A stretch of DNA of 64,000 nt from an uncultured Bacilli bacterium. GTDB lineage: Bacteria; Bacillota_I; Bacilli_A; RFN20; CAG-826. The stretch is taken from positions 1-64,000 of the forward strand of contig CAKPBC010000006.1 in the NCBI GenBank assembly GCA_934140155.1. The letters are read 5' to 3'. Made by a program: the position numbers and the translations under genes. Every line of letters begins with the position of its first letter. Position 1 is the stretch's first letter. Below the pieces are notes generated by a model. That model did not search any database, was not told where the DNA came from, and worked only from the letters and a program-made list of their open reading frames with translations. This document shows positions 32,097 to 40,892 of the stretch, one piece after another.

Positions 32097-34508
32097 ATGT
32101 TTAATAATGTAGAAGAATTTAAAGAAGAATTTCAAAGAAGATTACTTGATAAATATTGTGTAACAATCGATGAATCACATATATTCGAACGTTATGATAT
32201 TTTAGGAGAAATGGTGCGCGACTACGCAAGTAGAGACTGGCGCAGCACTCGTGAAACAGTTTTAAGAACTGGTAAAAAACAACTTATATATTTCTCAATG
32301 GAATTCTTAATTGGTCGTTTATTAGTAAATAACTTACAAAATTTAGGAATTTATGAAATTGTAAAAGATGGTTTAAATGATTTAGGAATTAATATTCATG
32401 AATTAGAAGAACAAGAAACCGATGCTGGACTTGGTAATGGTGGCTTAGGAAGACTTGCTGCTTGCTTTTTAGACTCAACGGCATCTTTAGGATATCCAGT
32501 TATTGGTAACTGTATCCGTTATGAATATGGATTCTTTAAGCAAGTTATCATTGATGGAAAACAAGTAGAAGTTCCAGATCAATGGCTAGCTAAATCTAAT
32601 GTTTGGGAAGTTAAAAAGCCTAAACACGCAGTTGAAGTAAAATTCTATGGTCATCCAGAATGCTATTACGATGAAAAGGGCGAATTACGTAATAGAACTG
32701 CGGATGCAATAGTCGTAAAAGCTATGCCTTATGATATTTCGGTTATTGGATATCGTAATAAAGTAGTTAATACATTACGTGTTTGGTCAGCCGAACCAAG
32801 TGATGAACATTTACCAATGGATGAAAAGTTTACTGATTATTTATCAGCTTTAAAAGAATTATGTCATGGTTTATATCCAGATGATTCTACAGAACACGGA
32901 CGTATTTTACGTTTAAGACAACAATATTTCCTTGTTTCAGCAGGATTACAATCCACAATGCGTGAACATTTAAGACTTTATGGCACATTAGATAATTTCT
33001 ATGAAAAATACAATTTCCAATTAAATGATACACATCCAATTTTAGCTATTCCAGAAATGATGCGCTTATTAATGGATGAATATAATTATGGTTGGGATGA
33101 TGCTTGGTATCAAGTAACTCACGCAATGGCGTATACTAATCATACCGTTATGGCGGAAGCTTTAGAAAAATGGCCAATAAATTATGTACAACATTTAATT
33201 CCACGTTGCTATATGATTATTGAAGAAATTAATCGTCGCTTTATGATTCGTTTAAATGAAATGCATGTTAGCGATAATATGAAAAACCGTTTATCAATTA
33301 TTAAAGATGGTATGATTCATATGACAAGCTTAGCACTTGTAACTTGTTATAGTATTAATGGTGTTGCAGCTTTACATACTCAGATTCTTGAAAGCTCAAC
33401 ATTCAAAGATTTCTATCAAATTATGCCAGAAAAATTTAACAACAAAACAAATGGTATTACTCATCGTCGTTGGTTCTTATATGCTAATCCAAAGATGGCT
33501 AATGAAGTTACAAAATACATTGGTGATTCTTGGATATTAAATCCAGAAGATTTAACAAAGTTAATGGCTTACGTTGATAATGAAGATTTAAAATCTAGAT
33601 ATTATGAAATCAAATTAGAAAACAAAATCAAATTAGCGGAATATGTAGAAGAACATAACCATATTGAACTTAATGTTAATTCAATATTTGATGTCCAAAT
33701 TAAAAGATTGCATGCTTATAAACGTCAATTATTAAATGTTTTCCATATCATTTATTTATATTTCAAACTCAAAACTGATCCAAACTTTAAGATGTATCCT
33801 CATACATTTATCTTTGGAGCAAAAGCGGCGCCAAGTTACGCTTATGCTAAGAAAATTATTGAATTAATTTTAGCAGTTGCTAAGGTTATTAATAATGATC
33901 CAGTTATTAGTCAATCTATTAAAGTAGTGTTTATTGAAAACTATGGTGTTACTCTTGCTGAAAAAATTATTCCTGCCGCGGATGTTAGTGAACAAATTTC
34001 TACAGCCGGAAAAGAAGCAAGTGGTACTTCAAATATGAAATTTATGATGAATGGCGCAATTACATTAGGTACATTAGATGGCGCGAATGTGGAAATTAGC
34101 GAACGTGTTGGTGATGAAAACTGTGTCATATTCGGTTTAAAAGATTATGAAGTTAATGAATTACGCAATGCCCATACTTATAATCCTTGGGATTATTATA
34201 ACCAAGATTCATATATTAAACGTATTTTAGATTCTTTAACTGATGGCACATGGGATGAAGATAAAGATCGCTTCAGAATGATTTTTGATGAAGTTATGTA
34301 TCATAATGATGAATACTTCATTTTAAAAGATTTTGCAAGTTATGTTGAAGCTTCTAAATTAGTCGAAGAATTATATCAAGATAAGTATAAATGGGCAAAG
34401 ATGGCTTTAATTAATATGGCACAATCGGGATATTTCTCAAGTGACCGCACTATTAGTGAATACGCTAATGAAATTTGGCATTTAAAAAAGGTAAACGATA
34501 ATGAATAA
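32097..34508 (+). CDS. glgP: Glycogen/maltodextrin phosphorylase
   Basis: This 803-aa GT35 enzyme releases glucose-1-phosphate from alpha-1,4 glucan using PLP. The N-terminus lacks regulatory phosphorylation sites. TDAGLGNGGLGRLAACFLDS, the NDTHPILAIPE block, KRLHAYKRQLLN and the PLP-lysine block EASGTSNMKFMMNGAITLGT are all present. ATG 32097 follows AAAGG; an in-frame upstream codon at 32067 lies inside glgB. It overlaps the next gene by 8 bp, and with glgB forms a glycogen remodelling pair. Confidence 0.96.
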   Translation: MFNNVEEFKEEFQRRLLDKYCVTIDESHIFERYDILGEMVRDYASRDWRSTRETVLRTGKKQLIYFSMEFLIGRLLVNNLQNLGIYEIVKDGLNDLGINIHELEEQETDAGLGNGGLGRLAACFLDSTASLGYPVIGNCIRYEYGFFKQVIIDGKQVEVPDQWLAKSNVWEVKKPKHAVEVKFYGHPECYYDEKGELRNRTADAIVVKAMPYDISVIGYRNKVVNTLRVWSAEPSDEHLPMDEKFTDYLSALKELCHGLYPDDSTEHGRILRLRQQYFLVSAGLQSTMREHLRLYGTLDNFYEKYNFQLNDTHPILAIPEMMRLLMDEYNYGWDDAWYQVTHAMAYTNHTVMAEALEKWPINYVQHLIPRCYMIIEEINRRFMIRLNEMHVSDNMKNRLSIIKDGMIHMTSLALVTCYSINGVAALHTQILESSTFKDFYQIMPEKFNNKTNGITHRRWFLYANPKMANEVTKYIGDSWILNPEDLTKLMAYVDNEDLKSRYYEIKLENKIKLAEYVEEHNHIELNVNSIFDVQIKRLHAYKRQLLNVFHIIYLYFKLKTDPNFKMYPHTFIFGAKAAPSYAYAKKIIELILAVAKVINNDPVISQSIKVVFIENYGVTLAEKIIPAADVSEQISTAGKEASGTSNMKFMMNGAITLGTLDGANVEISERVGDENCVIFGLKDYEVNELRNAHTYNPWDYYNQDSYIKRILDSLTDGTWDEDKDRFRMIFDEVMYHNDEYFILKDFASYVEASKLVEELYQDKYKWAKMALINMAQSGYFSSDRTISEYANEIWHLKKVNDNE

Positions 34509-35586
34509 GAATTCGCTTAAACTTTTAAAAGAATTAACGGAACTTAATGGCATAAGTGGATTTGAAAGTGATGTTCGTGATTATATTAAAAATGAGTTAA
34601 AAGAGGTTTGTACGAATATTACTACAGATAACTTAGGCTCATTAATTTTAGAACTCAAAACAGATGAAACTAAGCCATTAATTATGTTTACAGCTCATAT
34701 GGATGAAGTAGGATTTTTAGTTAATTCTATTTTAGATAATGGGATGATTCGTCTTAAGCCAGTAGGTGGTTGGTGGAGTCATGTCTTGTTGGCGCAAGAA
34801 ATGGTCGTTACTAATCATAAACACCAAGAATTCATAGGTGTTATTGGCGCTGAACCTCCACATGGCTTAACACGTGAGCAAAAAAATCAAGTTTTACCAA
34901 TTGATATGCTTTATTTAGATATGGGAGTAAGTTCAAAACAAGATATTTTAGACTTAGGTATAAATATTGGTGACCCAATTACTCCTTTAACTAAATTCCG
35001 TGTTTTAAATGACAATAAAACACTTTTAGGTAAAGCATTTGATAATCGTCTTAGTGTAGCAATTATTATTGATTTATTTAAAACTATTAAAAAGTTAGAT
35101 GTACCTGCAAATGTTATTTTTGTAGCATCTACCCAAGAAGAAATTGGTTGTCGTGGAGCTAAAACTTCTACGTATAAAGTTGAGCCTGATATCGGTTTTG
35201 CTATTGATGTAACGGAAAGTTATGACACGCCGGGTTCAGAAAATAATCCTTCAAAATTAGGCACTGGTCCCGCTTTAGCGTTAATGGATGGAGCATCTAT
35301 ATCACATCGCGGATTATTTGATTTGGTAGAAGAAGTAGCAAAAAGAAAATCTATTCCTTATACCTATGATTTATGCGTATTTGGTGGAACAGATTCTAGT
35401 GAAATTCATAAAACAAAAATGGGAATTATTAATATGACATTATCAATTCCTTGTCGATATTTCCATTCCCATACTTCTTTAGTCCATAAAGATGATTTTG
35501 ATAATACAAAAAAATTATTACTTAATTTAATCAAAGTCATTGATAATGACAAATTACAAATGCTTAAAGAAAGTAAATACTTATAG
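34501..35586 (+). CDS. M42-family aminopeptidase (glutamyl aminopeptidase / FrvX-like)
   Basis: This 361-aa protein has the M42 dinuclear-metal peptidase fold and probably trims peptides from the N-terminus as a large dodecameric assembly. Metal ligands and catalytic residues are visible in FTAHMDEVGFLV, FDNRLSVAI, STQEEIGCRGAK, AIDVTESYDTPG and HSHTSLVHKDD. Family members of similar sequence have been called cellulase M or deblocking aminopeptidases, so the exact substrate is uncertain. Its start is 8 bp inside glgP, making it translationally coupled to a glycogen gene without an evident functional link. A terminator follows directly. Confidence 0.92.
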   Translation: MNKNSLKLLKELTELNGISGFESDVRDYIKNELKEVCTNITTDNLGSLILELKTDETKPLIMFTAHMDEVGFLVNSILDNGMIRLKPVGGWWSHVLLAQEMVVTNHKHQEFIGVIGAEPPHGLTREQKNQVLPIDMLYLDMGVSSKQDILDLGINIGDPITPLTKFRVLNDNKTLLGKAFDNRLSVAIIIDLFKTIKKLDVPANVIFVASTQEEIGCRGAKTSTYKVEPDIGFAIDVTESYDTPGSENNPSKLGTGPALALMDGASISHRGLFDLVEEVAKRKSIPYTYDLCVFGGTDSSEIHKTKMGIINMTLSIPCRYFHSHTSLVHKDDFDNTKKLLLNLIKVIDNDKLQMLKESKYL

Positions 35587-35609
35587 AACACTTCCCTCGA
35601 AGTGTTTTT
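35587..35609 (+). terminator. Terminator of the glgB-glgP-M42 operon
   Basis: AACACTTC (35587-35594) pairs with GAAGTGTT (35599-35606) around CCTC, followed by T5. It begins directly after the M42 stop codon and just touches the end of the convergent membrane-protein gene. Confidence 0.88.
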
Positions 35610-36090
35610 AATTAAATTTACTTGCAAAAAAGAAAATTGCTACGCCAACAAAGGCGATAGTTAGTAAAGTAGAAAATATGCCAATAACTAGATCAAAATA
35701 ACGATATTTGCTATAATCTTTTATTTCTTTAATGTCATTTTCGTTTATATTTTCATTTTTATTTTTATTTTTATTTTTATTTAATTTTCTAACCGCTAAA
35801 GAACCTAATGTTCCAGAAACAAACATTTTAAAGCCAAAGATGGCATAAATAATATTTGTTTCTAATACGCCAAAAAATAAACCAATAAATAAAACAAAAG
35901 CAAGCACTCCGCCTACAAGTGTTTGATCAAATACACTAAGAGACCAGTTTTCTACAAATATCGTTCCTACATTAAAGGCACTTAAAATAATGATTATAAG
36001 TGTACGGCCAAACCAACCACTTTTTTGGTAACGCTCCGCATCTTTATAATGTCTTTCGTTAAAACTTAATAGCCAAGTTATAAATTGCAT
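35608..36090 (-). CDS. Small membrane protein of unknown function with Lys-Asn repeat linker
   Basis: I do not recognise this 160-aa protein. Hydrophobic segments lie at about residues 28-46, 58-85 and 135-157, so it is probably an integral membrane protein with three spans. Between spans two and three is a polar linker of repeating Asn-Lys (about residues 104-118) encoded by a short tandem DNA repeat. It is monocistronic and convergent with the M42 gene. SD GGAAAGGAATG lies upstream of ATG. Linker length may vary by replication slippage. Confidence 0.6.
   Translation of the reverse strand: MQFITWLLSFNERHYKDAERYQKSGWFGRTLIIIILSAFNVGTIFVENWSLSVFDQTLVGGVLAFVLFIGLFFGVLETNIIYAIFGFKMFVSGTLGSLAVRKLNKNKNKNKNENINENDIKEIKDYSKYRYFDLVIGIFSTLLTIAFVGVAIFFFASKFN
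35756..35784. repeat. 6-bp microsatellite (ATTTTT)n inside a membrane-protein gene
   Basis: Four near-perfect tandem ATTTTT units encode the Asn-Lys linker of the minus-strand gene. Because the unit is six bases, gain or loss of copies changes the linker by two residues without shifting the frame. Confidence 0.8.
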
Positions 36091-36410
36091 TTTATCATTC
36101 CTTTCCTTTATGACATTAAGTAATCTACAAATTCATAATAACAATTTTTTTTAAATACGAAAAGAAAAAATTATAAATATGGAAAAATTGCAAATGATAA
36201 TTATGTAAATATGTTTTATTTAAAGTATTAAACACCGAATATTTTTCCTTATTATGTAAACAAAACTAATAAAAATATCTTTATTAAAACATTTTAGCAA
36301 GCTAAGTATAAAATATAGCAATTTTGCGCAATTTTTTTAGTTTTAAAGTTGTTTTAATTTTTTTTGAGTGTATAATTTAATTGTATTAAAAAATAGATAG
36401 GCGGTGCTTT
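36091..36410. other. AT-rich intergenic region with tetR promoter
   Basis: These 320 bp separate divergent genes. The only elements I can support are a plus-strand -10 (TATAAT at 36371-36376, about 35 bp before the tetR start) and long A/T runs. I see no ORF with a ribosome binding site, no tRNA and no clear palindrome. Confidence 0.5.
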
Positions 36411-36992
36411 ATGGCAAGAAAACCAATGTATGATGGGGGCACAAAAAACAAAATGATTGAAGTAGCAACTGAGTTGTTTTTTGAAAATGGGTATGATGGA
36501 ACTAGTATTCGTAGTATTGTAAGAGGAGTCGGTTGTGAAATAGGCTTATTCTATTATTACTATGAAACAAAAGATGCATTATTTAGTGATGTATTAGAAA
36601 CATTCTTAAATCAATATCATCGTGGCTTTAAAAGAGTAGTAAAAATGGCAAAAGAAGATCCAAATCACGCTGTTTATCATTTCTTCCATTATTTAAAGAT
36701 GATTGTTAAGAAATTTAGAGTAAAGTACGATAAAAAAATGCATCGTACAGTTAGACTTGCAATCCGTGAACAAGTATTACAAGTAATTGAACCATATTTC
36801 GAACAAATTATTGAAATATTAATTGAAAATGGTGCAAAACCAAAACTTGATACAAAAACAGCAGCAAGATTCTTAACATATGGTATTGGTAGTTTAACTA
36901 TTCATGAAACTAATGAATGGGTGGAAGAAACTTCTAATAACCTAAATAATATCATTCATGATATTTTAGGATTTGAGCCTAAAGAGGACTAG
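36411..36992 (+). CDS. TetR/AcrR-family transcriptional regulator
   Basis: This 193-aa protein has an N-terminal TetR helix-turn-helix (residues about 11-58: KNKMIEVATELFFENGYDGT, then SIRSIVRGVGCEIGLFYYYY) and a variable ligand-binding domain. The recognition helix sequence GLFYYYYETKDALF is typical. SD TAGGCGGTG precedes ATG. It stands alone between a membrane protein and a TudS-like gene; no target operator is evident immediately upstream, so its regulon is unknown. Confidence 0.92.
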   Translation: MARKPMYDGGTKNKMIEVATELFFENGYDGTSIRSIVRGVGCEIGLFYYYYETKDALFSDVLETFLNQYHRGFKRVVKMAKEDPNHAVYHFFHYLKMIVKKFRVKYDKKMHRTVRLAIREQVLQVIEPYFEQIIEILIENGAKPKLDTKTAARFLTYGIGSLTIHETNEWVEETSNNLNNIIHDILGFEPKED

Positions 36993-37451
36993 TTAATTAA
37001 TAGGTGTCTTAGTTTTTAATAAATGTAATAAATCATCAATTTGGTTTTCATTAAAAACTATAACACCTATTTTTTTTAATGCTTCCGCAGTTACACCACT
37101 TTTATTAATTAAAGTATGACTAAAAGTTCCATCATAAATAAGATCATTTCCACATGATGGACTTTTGCTTTTTAATAAAGCGTATTTAATATGATTGTTT
37201 TTAGCTATATTTATTGCTATATCTTTACCTAACCTATAATTATTAGTGACATCTACACCAATTTGATTTATGACTTTATCATTTTTTCTTTCACTAGGTA
37301 CACGAGGAATAGGTAATCCGCCCATAACTTCTGGACAAATAGGAACAAACTCAAAATATTTAGCGATTTCACTAGTATCAATTTTGTTGCTTTTTCCATT
37401 GTATTTAACATTTTCACCAAGTAAACAAGCACTAATAAGAAGTTTTTCCAT
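36993..37451 (-). CDS. DUF523 / TudS-like [4Fe-4S] protein
   Basis: The 152-aa protein belongs to DUF523, whose characterised member TudS removes sulfur from 2-thiouracil with a [4Fe-4S] cluster bound by three cysteines. The three cysteines are conserved here: C9 in ISACLLGE, C39 in PICPEVMGGLP and C100 in SKSPSCG. RVPSE and the KLGVKYALLKSKSPSCG-like region complete the family pattern. It may clear thiolated pyrimidines released from tRNA. SD AGGTGGTGAT lies upstream. Its 3' end is convergent with, and contains the terminator of, the tetR gene. Confidence 0.88.
   Translation of the reverse strand: MEKLLISACLLGENVKYNGKSNKIDTSEIAKYFEFVPICPEVMGGLPIPRVPSERKNDKVINQIGVDVTNNYRLGKDIAINIAKNNHIKYALLKSKSPSCGNDLIYDGTFSHTLINKSGVTAEALKKIGVIVFNENQIDDLLHLLKTKTPIN
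36999..37077 (+). terminator. Extended hairpin terminator of tetR inside the tudS-like gene
   Basis: AATAGGTGT (36999-37007) pairs with ACACCTATT (37063-37071), and AGTTTTTAAT (37011-37020) pairs with ATTAAAAACT (37050-37059) inside it; T8 follows at 37070-37077. It begins 7 bp after the tetR stop and lies wholly in the coding 3' end of the convergent tudS-like gene. Confidence 0.6.
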
Positions 37452-37537
37452 AATATCACCACCTAAATATTAACATATTCATAATAAACATTTAAAAAAA
37501 TGTTTAAATTTTATATAATCTTAGTTAGGTGAGATTT

Positions 37538-38179
37538 ATGGTTGATTATGTATTTGAGTATAAAGGAAAAAATTATCAAGTTAAATTTGTTTTAAATAAA
37601 AGGAGTATGCGTCGTGTTTCTTTTAAGATTGTTGATAAAAATATTATTTGTTATGCTCATCCTTTATCAAGTTATAATTCATTAGTTAAAATAATTGAAC
37701 AACATAAATTGTCATTAGTGCATATGTATGATCGTAACCAACAAAGTAGTGAGGACTATATTTATATTTTTGGTGAGAAGTTACCAATTATATTTCAAAA
37801 TAACATTTATTCAATTTCTGGATATGGAAGCTATAAAAACGAAATAGAAAAAGAACGTCTTTTAGCAAGATTATTAAATCGCTATATTGATTCAAGATTT
37901 TATACTTTAGAAAAACTTATGAATGTAAAAAGAGATTATAAATTTATAATTCGTAAAATGAAAACAAGATATGGAACTAATTCAATACGTACGAATAGAA
38001 TTACCTTTTCTTTAGAATTAATTCATTTTTCACCAGAAATAATAGATTCTGTTATTATTCACGAATTAGCGCATGATTTTTATCGTGATCACTCAATAAA
38101 ATTTTATAACGTCGTTTATCAATATTGTCCCAATTATGATAAATTACGTAACAAAATGGTGAAAGGAGAATTTAAATAA
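37538..38179 (+). CDS. YgjP-like metallopeptidase-domain protein
   Basis: This 213-aa protein has the YgjP/DUF45 fold, a zincin-like group. The zinc motif is IIHELAHDFYRDHS, with a downstream YCPNYDKLR block typical of the family, and KTRYGTNS corresponds to the conserved 'RWGSC' loop region. No signal peptide is visible, so it should be cytoplasmic; the in vivo substrate is unknown. ATG 37538 follows TTAGGTGAG; the in-frame GTG at 37529 is part of that SD. The stop overlaps the ATG of the RNA methyltransferase gene by one base. Confidence 0.85.
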   Translation: MVDYVFEYKGKNYQVKFVLNKRSMRRVSFKIVDKNIICYAHPLSSYNSLVKIIEQHKLSLVHMYDRNQQSSEDYIYIFGEKLPIIFQNNIYSISGYGSYKNEIEKERLLARLLNRYIDSRFYTLEKLMNVKRDYKFIIRKMKTRYGTNSIRTNRITFSLELIHFSPEIIDSVIIHELAHDFYRDHSIKFYNVVYQYCPNYDKLRNKMVKGEFK

Positions 38180-38910
38180 TGATTCAATATATAACAAGTA
38201 AAACTAATAATCGTATCAAAGATTTATTACGTTTAAGACAAAATAAAAACCGTGAGGAAAGTAAACTGTTTATTGTAGAAGGTTTTCATATGCTTGAAAT
38301 GGCTAGTGAAGCAAATATAATAAAAGAAGTATATACTACTAAAGAACTTGATATTGATAAAAACATTCCTCAATTTATCATAACTAATGAAATATTAGAT
38401 AAAATTTCTTCTTCCATTAACGCTCAAGGAGTAGTGGTGGTTTGTCACTATATTAAAGAAAAACCAATTACAAGTAATAAAATTATATATTTAGATAACA
38501 TTTCTGATCCTGGTAATTTAGGAACAATTTTAAGAACGGCTTTAGCATTTAATTATTTAGATGTTATTATGAGCCCAAATTGTGTTTCTTTATATAATGA
38601 TAAGTCACTTAGTGCAACACAAGGGGCAATATTTAAATTAAATATCATTACTAAAGATATTGATTACTTAAAAGAATTAAAGAAAGATTATAAAATAATT
38701 GCTACCAGTTTAAAAAACTCAGTTGATATTACAAGCGTTCCAAAATATGAAAAGTGCATTTTAGTATTTGGTAATGAAGGAAAAGGAGTAAGAGAAGAAA
38801 TACTTAATATTTCTGATGTTAATGTGATTATTCCAATTCAAAATATTGACTCGCTTAATGTTGGTGTTGCTAGTGGTATAGTAATGTTTTATGAATCAAG
38901 TGAGGAATAA
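38179..38910 (+). CDS. TrmH/SpoU-family RNA 2'-O-methyltransferase (RlmB-like)
   Basis: This 243-aa SPOUT-class enzyme methylates a ribose in rRNA or tRNA with S-adenosylmethionine. Residues 1-90 form the RNA-substrate-binding domain (FIVEGFHMLEMA). The trefoil-knot catalytic domain has motif 1 LDNISDPGNLGTILRTA with the key Asn and Arg, motif 2 FGNEGKGV and motif 3 SLNVGVASGIVMF. The length fits stand-alone RlmB or YsgA/TsnR-like proteins; target position is not assignable. SD AAAGGAGA lies within the end of the YgjP-like gene, so the pair is coupled. Confidence 0.92.
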   Translation: MIQYITSKTNNRIKDLLRLRQNKNREESKLFIVEGFHMLEMASEANIIKEVYTTKELDIDKNIPQFIITNEILDKISSSINAQGVVVVCHYIKEKPITSNKIIYLDNISDPGNLGTILRTALAFNYLDVIMSPNCVSLYNDKSLSATQGAIFKLNIITKDIDYLKELKKDYKIIATSLKNSVDITSVPKYEKCILVFGNEGKGVREEILNISDVNVIIPIQNIDSLNVGVASGIVMFYESSEE

Positions 38911-38911
38911 T

Positions 38912-39802
38912 ATGAATAACATAAAAATATCACTAAGAAACTATTCAAAAGATAAAGAACGTTATAAAAAATATCGTAAACAACTACTAGAATTGTTAAA
39001 TGAAAATAATTCTAAATTAAATTTTGATTTGAAAATAATTGCGGCTATTTATGATTCAGATGGCAATAATTCCATAGATGAGAATGATGATATATTTTCG
39101 CCAATGAGAACAGTTATAAAGGATGATAAATCATATATAGTAATTAGCCCGATAATTTTTGATTTTTTTGATAGAAATGGCGAATATTTTTTACATGTAT
39201 GCTTACTTCATGAATTTTGTCATATAGATGATTTACATTATATTGCCACATTTCCATATTTTAAAGGACATACAATTGATAGTTTTGAGTTAAATAGTAT
39301 TAAAAATGTTAATATTTATACTGGAATACTTTTTTGGACCGAATATTATGCATATTCTAAAACATTTGCAAATTTTAAGAAGTTTGACCAATACGTTAGT
39401 ATATATGATTTAGAAAAAACTTATACTATTTTACAAAATGAAATTGCTAAAGTTAAAAATGAAGAAGTAGAAGATAAAGTGGTTTTTAGTGCCATAACTT
39501 CAGTATGTGAGTACACTCACTTATTTGCCATGAATCTTGCTTCAACTAAATTTGGTGATAAAAGAAAAATAAAAGATAAAAATAAGATTTATGATGAAAA
39601 AATACATGAAATTGTTATTGGCATGCTTGAAAAATTCTCATATTATGCTAATGAATTAACAAAATATCGTAACGATAACAAATTTGTTACTTATTTAGAA
39701 AAACTAGGCCACTATATAAATTTTGAATTTAATGCCTTTTTTGATATTAAATTAAAAAAGAAAGGTAAGTCTTTTGGTCGTTACATTGATATTGAAGATT
39801 AA
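38912..39802 (+). CDS. Unknown protein with an HEFCH zincin-like motif
   Basis: I do not recognise this 296-aa protein. It contains HEFCHIDD at residues 100-107, which fits HExxH, preceded by a hydrophobic helix (YFLHVCLL), the usual setting of a zinc-peptidase active helix; a third ligand could be the Glu in SVCEYTHLF later on. There is no signal peptide or membrane span, and the protein is Lys- and Asp-rich. ATG 38912 follows GTGAGG; a further in-frame ATG at 38891 lies inside the methyltransferase gene. It is the third gene of an apparent operon with the YgjP-like peptidase and the methyltransferase. Confidence 0.6.
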   Translation: MNNIKISLRNYSKDKERYKKYRKQLLELLNENNSKLNFDLKIIAAIYDSDGNNSIDENDDIFSPMRTVIKDDKSYIVISPIIFDFFDRNGEYFLHVCLLHEFCHIDDLHYIATFPYFKGHTIDSFELNSIKNVNIYTGILFWTEYYAYSKTFANFKKFDQYVSIYDLEKTYTILQNEIAKVKNEEVEDKVVFSAITSVCEYTHLFAMNLASTKFGDKRKIKDKNKIYDEKIHEIVIGMLEKFSYYANELTKYRNDNKFVTYLEKLGHYINFEFNAFFDIKLKKKGKSFGRYIDIED

Positions 39803-39811
39803 TATATCACG

Positions 39812-39825
39812 TTAGTTGCAACTAA
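39812..39825. promoter_or_regulatory. TTAGTT-N2-AACTAA palindrome at the ZIP transporter promoter
   Basis: TTAGTTGCAACTAA is a perfect 14-bp palindrome 37 bp upstream of the ZIP start, overlapping the likely -35 of a promoter with GATAAT at 39837-39842. The same half-sites occur at 40911-40924 before the next operon, suggesting a shared, possibly metal-responsive, regulator. Confidence 0.55.
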
Positions 39826-39862
39826 TTTAACAAAGTGATAATCTATCCGTGGAGATGAAAGT

Positions 39863-40648
39863 ATGAGTGATTTCTTAAAAGCAACAATTGGAATATTAAT
39901 TCCTTTTATAGGAACAACATTAGGATCTGCTTTTGTTTTCTTTTTAAAGAAAGATATGAATCCTAAAATGCAAAAAGCTTTATTAGGTTTTGCATCTGGC
40001 GTTATGATTGCGGCATCCGTTTGGTCGCTTTTAATACCGGCAATTGAGATGTCTTCTAATTTAAAACTTCCGTGGTTGCCTGCTGCGGTAGGATTTTTGA
40101 TTGGTATGGGATTTTTGTTAATACTAGATAGTGTTATTCCGCATTTACATGTTAATAATGATAAGCCAGAAGGAAAACCATCTCACTTAAATAAATCATT
40201 TATGCTTATTCTTGCTGTTACTCTTCATAATATTCCAGAAGGTATGGCAGTAGGTGTTGTTTTAGCAGGTATGTTAAGTGGCGCAACTAATATTACTATG
40301 ATGGGAGCATTTGCTTTAGCAATAGGTATAGCTATACAAAATGTGCCAGAAGGAGCAATTATATCTACTCCATTATTAGGTTCAGGATGTACAAAGAAAA
40401 AAGCGTTCCTTTATGGAACACTTTCAGGAATTGTTGAACCTATTGGTGCGATTATTACAATACTTTTAACTTCACTTATTACTCCTGCTTTACCTTATAT
40501 TTTGTCATTTGCGGCAGGCGCAATGATTTATGTAGTAGTGGAAGAACTAATACCAGAAACACAAAATGGTGAACATTCTAATATTGGTACAATTGGTGTA
40601 GCAATCGGTTTTACCCTTATGATGATATTAGATATTGCTTTAGGCTAG
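39863..40648 (+). CDS. ZIP-family metal transporter
   Basis: This 261-aa integral membrane protein belongs to the ZIP family, which imports zinc and related divalent metals (ZupT-like). About eight spans are visible. The metal-binding helices are LHNIPEGMAVGVVLAG and IQNVPEGAIISTPLL with the conserved His, Asn, Pro and Glu. The His-containing segment HLHVNNDK lies in the variable cytoplasmic loop between spans 3 and 4. SD GTGGAGATG precedes ATG. Upstream is a TTAGTT-N2-AACTAA palindrome. Confidence 0.92.
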   Translation: MSDFLKATIGILIPFIGTTLGSAFVFFLKKDMNPKMQKALLGFASGVMIAASVWSLLIPAIEMSSNLKLPWLPAAVGFLIGMGFLLILDSVIPHLHVNNDKPEGKPSHLNKSFMLILAVTLHNIPEGMAVGVVLAGMLSGATNITMMGAFALAIGIAIQNVPEGAIISTPLLGSGCTKKKAFLYGTLSGIVEPIGAIITILLTSLITPALPYILSFAAGAMIYVVVEELIPETQNGEHSNIGTIGVAIGFTLMMILDIALG

Positions 40649-40800
40649 TTATTTAACTTATTTTGATATTCTTTTGGACTAATTTTATAATGATCTTTAA
40701 AGCGTTTAGCATAATGATTAACTTAACAAAAATAACAAGAATAAGTCGTTTCTATTAAAGACAATATTACTATTAAATAAATACTTTTTTTAATGGATGC
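40645..40800 (-). pseudogene. Remnant of an AraC-family regulator C-terminus
   Basis: Read on the minus strand, this intergenic stretch encodes NHYAKRFKDHYKISPKEYQ followed by a stop, the second helix-turn-helix and C-terminus of AraC-family proteins. Upstream in the same frame are SLIETTYSCYFC and then an in-frame TAA (40723-40725) where a sense codon is expected. No N-terminal domain or start is recognisable. The remnant's stop overlaps the ZIP stop codon. It is an eroded gene, perhaps once the regulator of a neighbour. Confidence 0.6.
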
Positions 40801-40892
40801 ATCGTAAGAAAAGTATAAGGAGTCATAAGGAACTTCTTTTTACGTATAGAAAAAAATTAATGTTATCTTTTTTATTTACAAACAAAAAGGAA

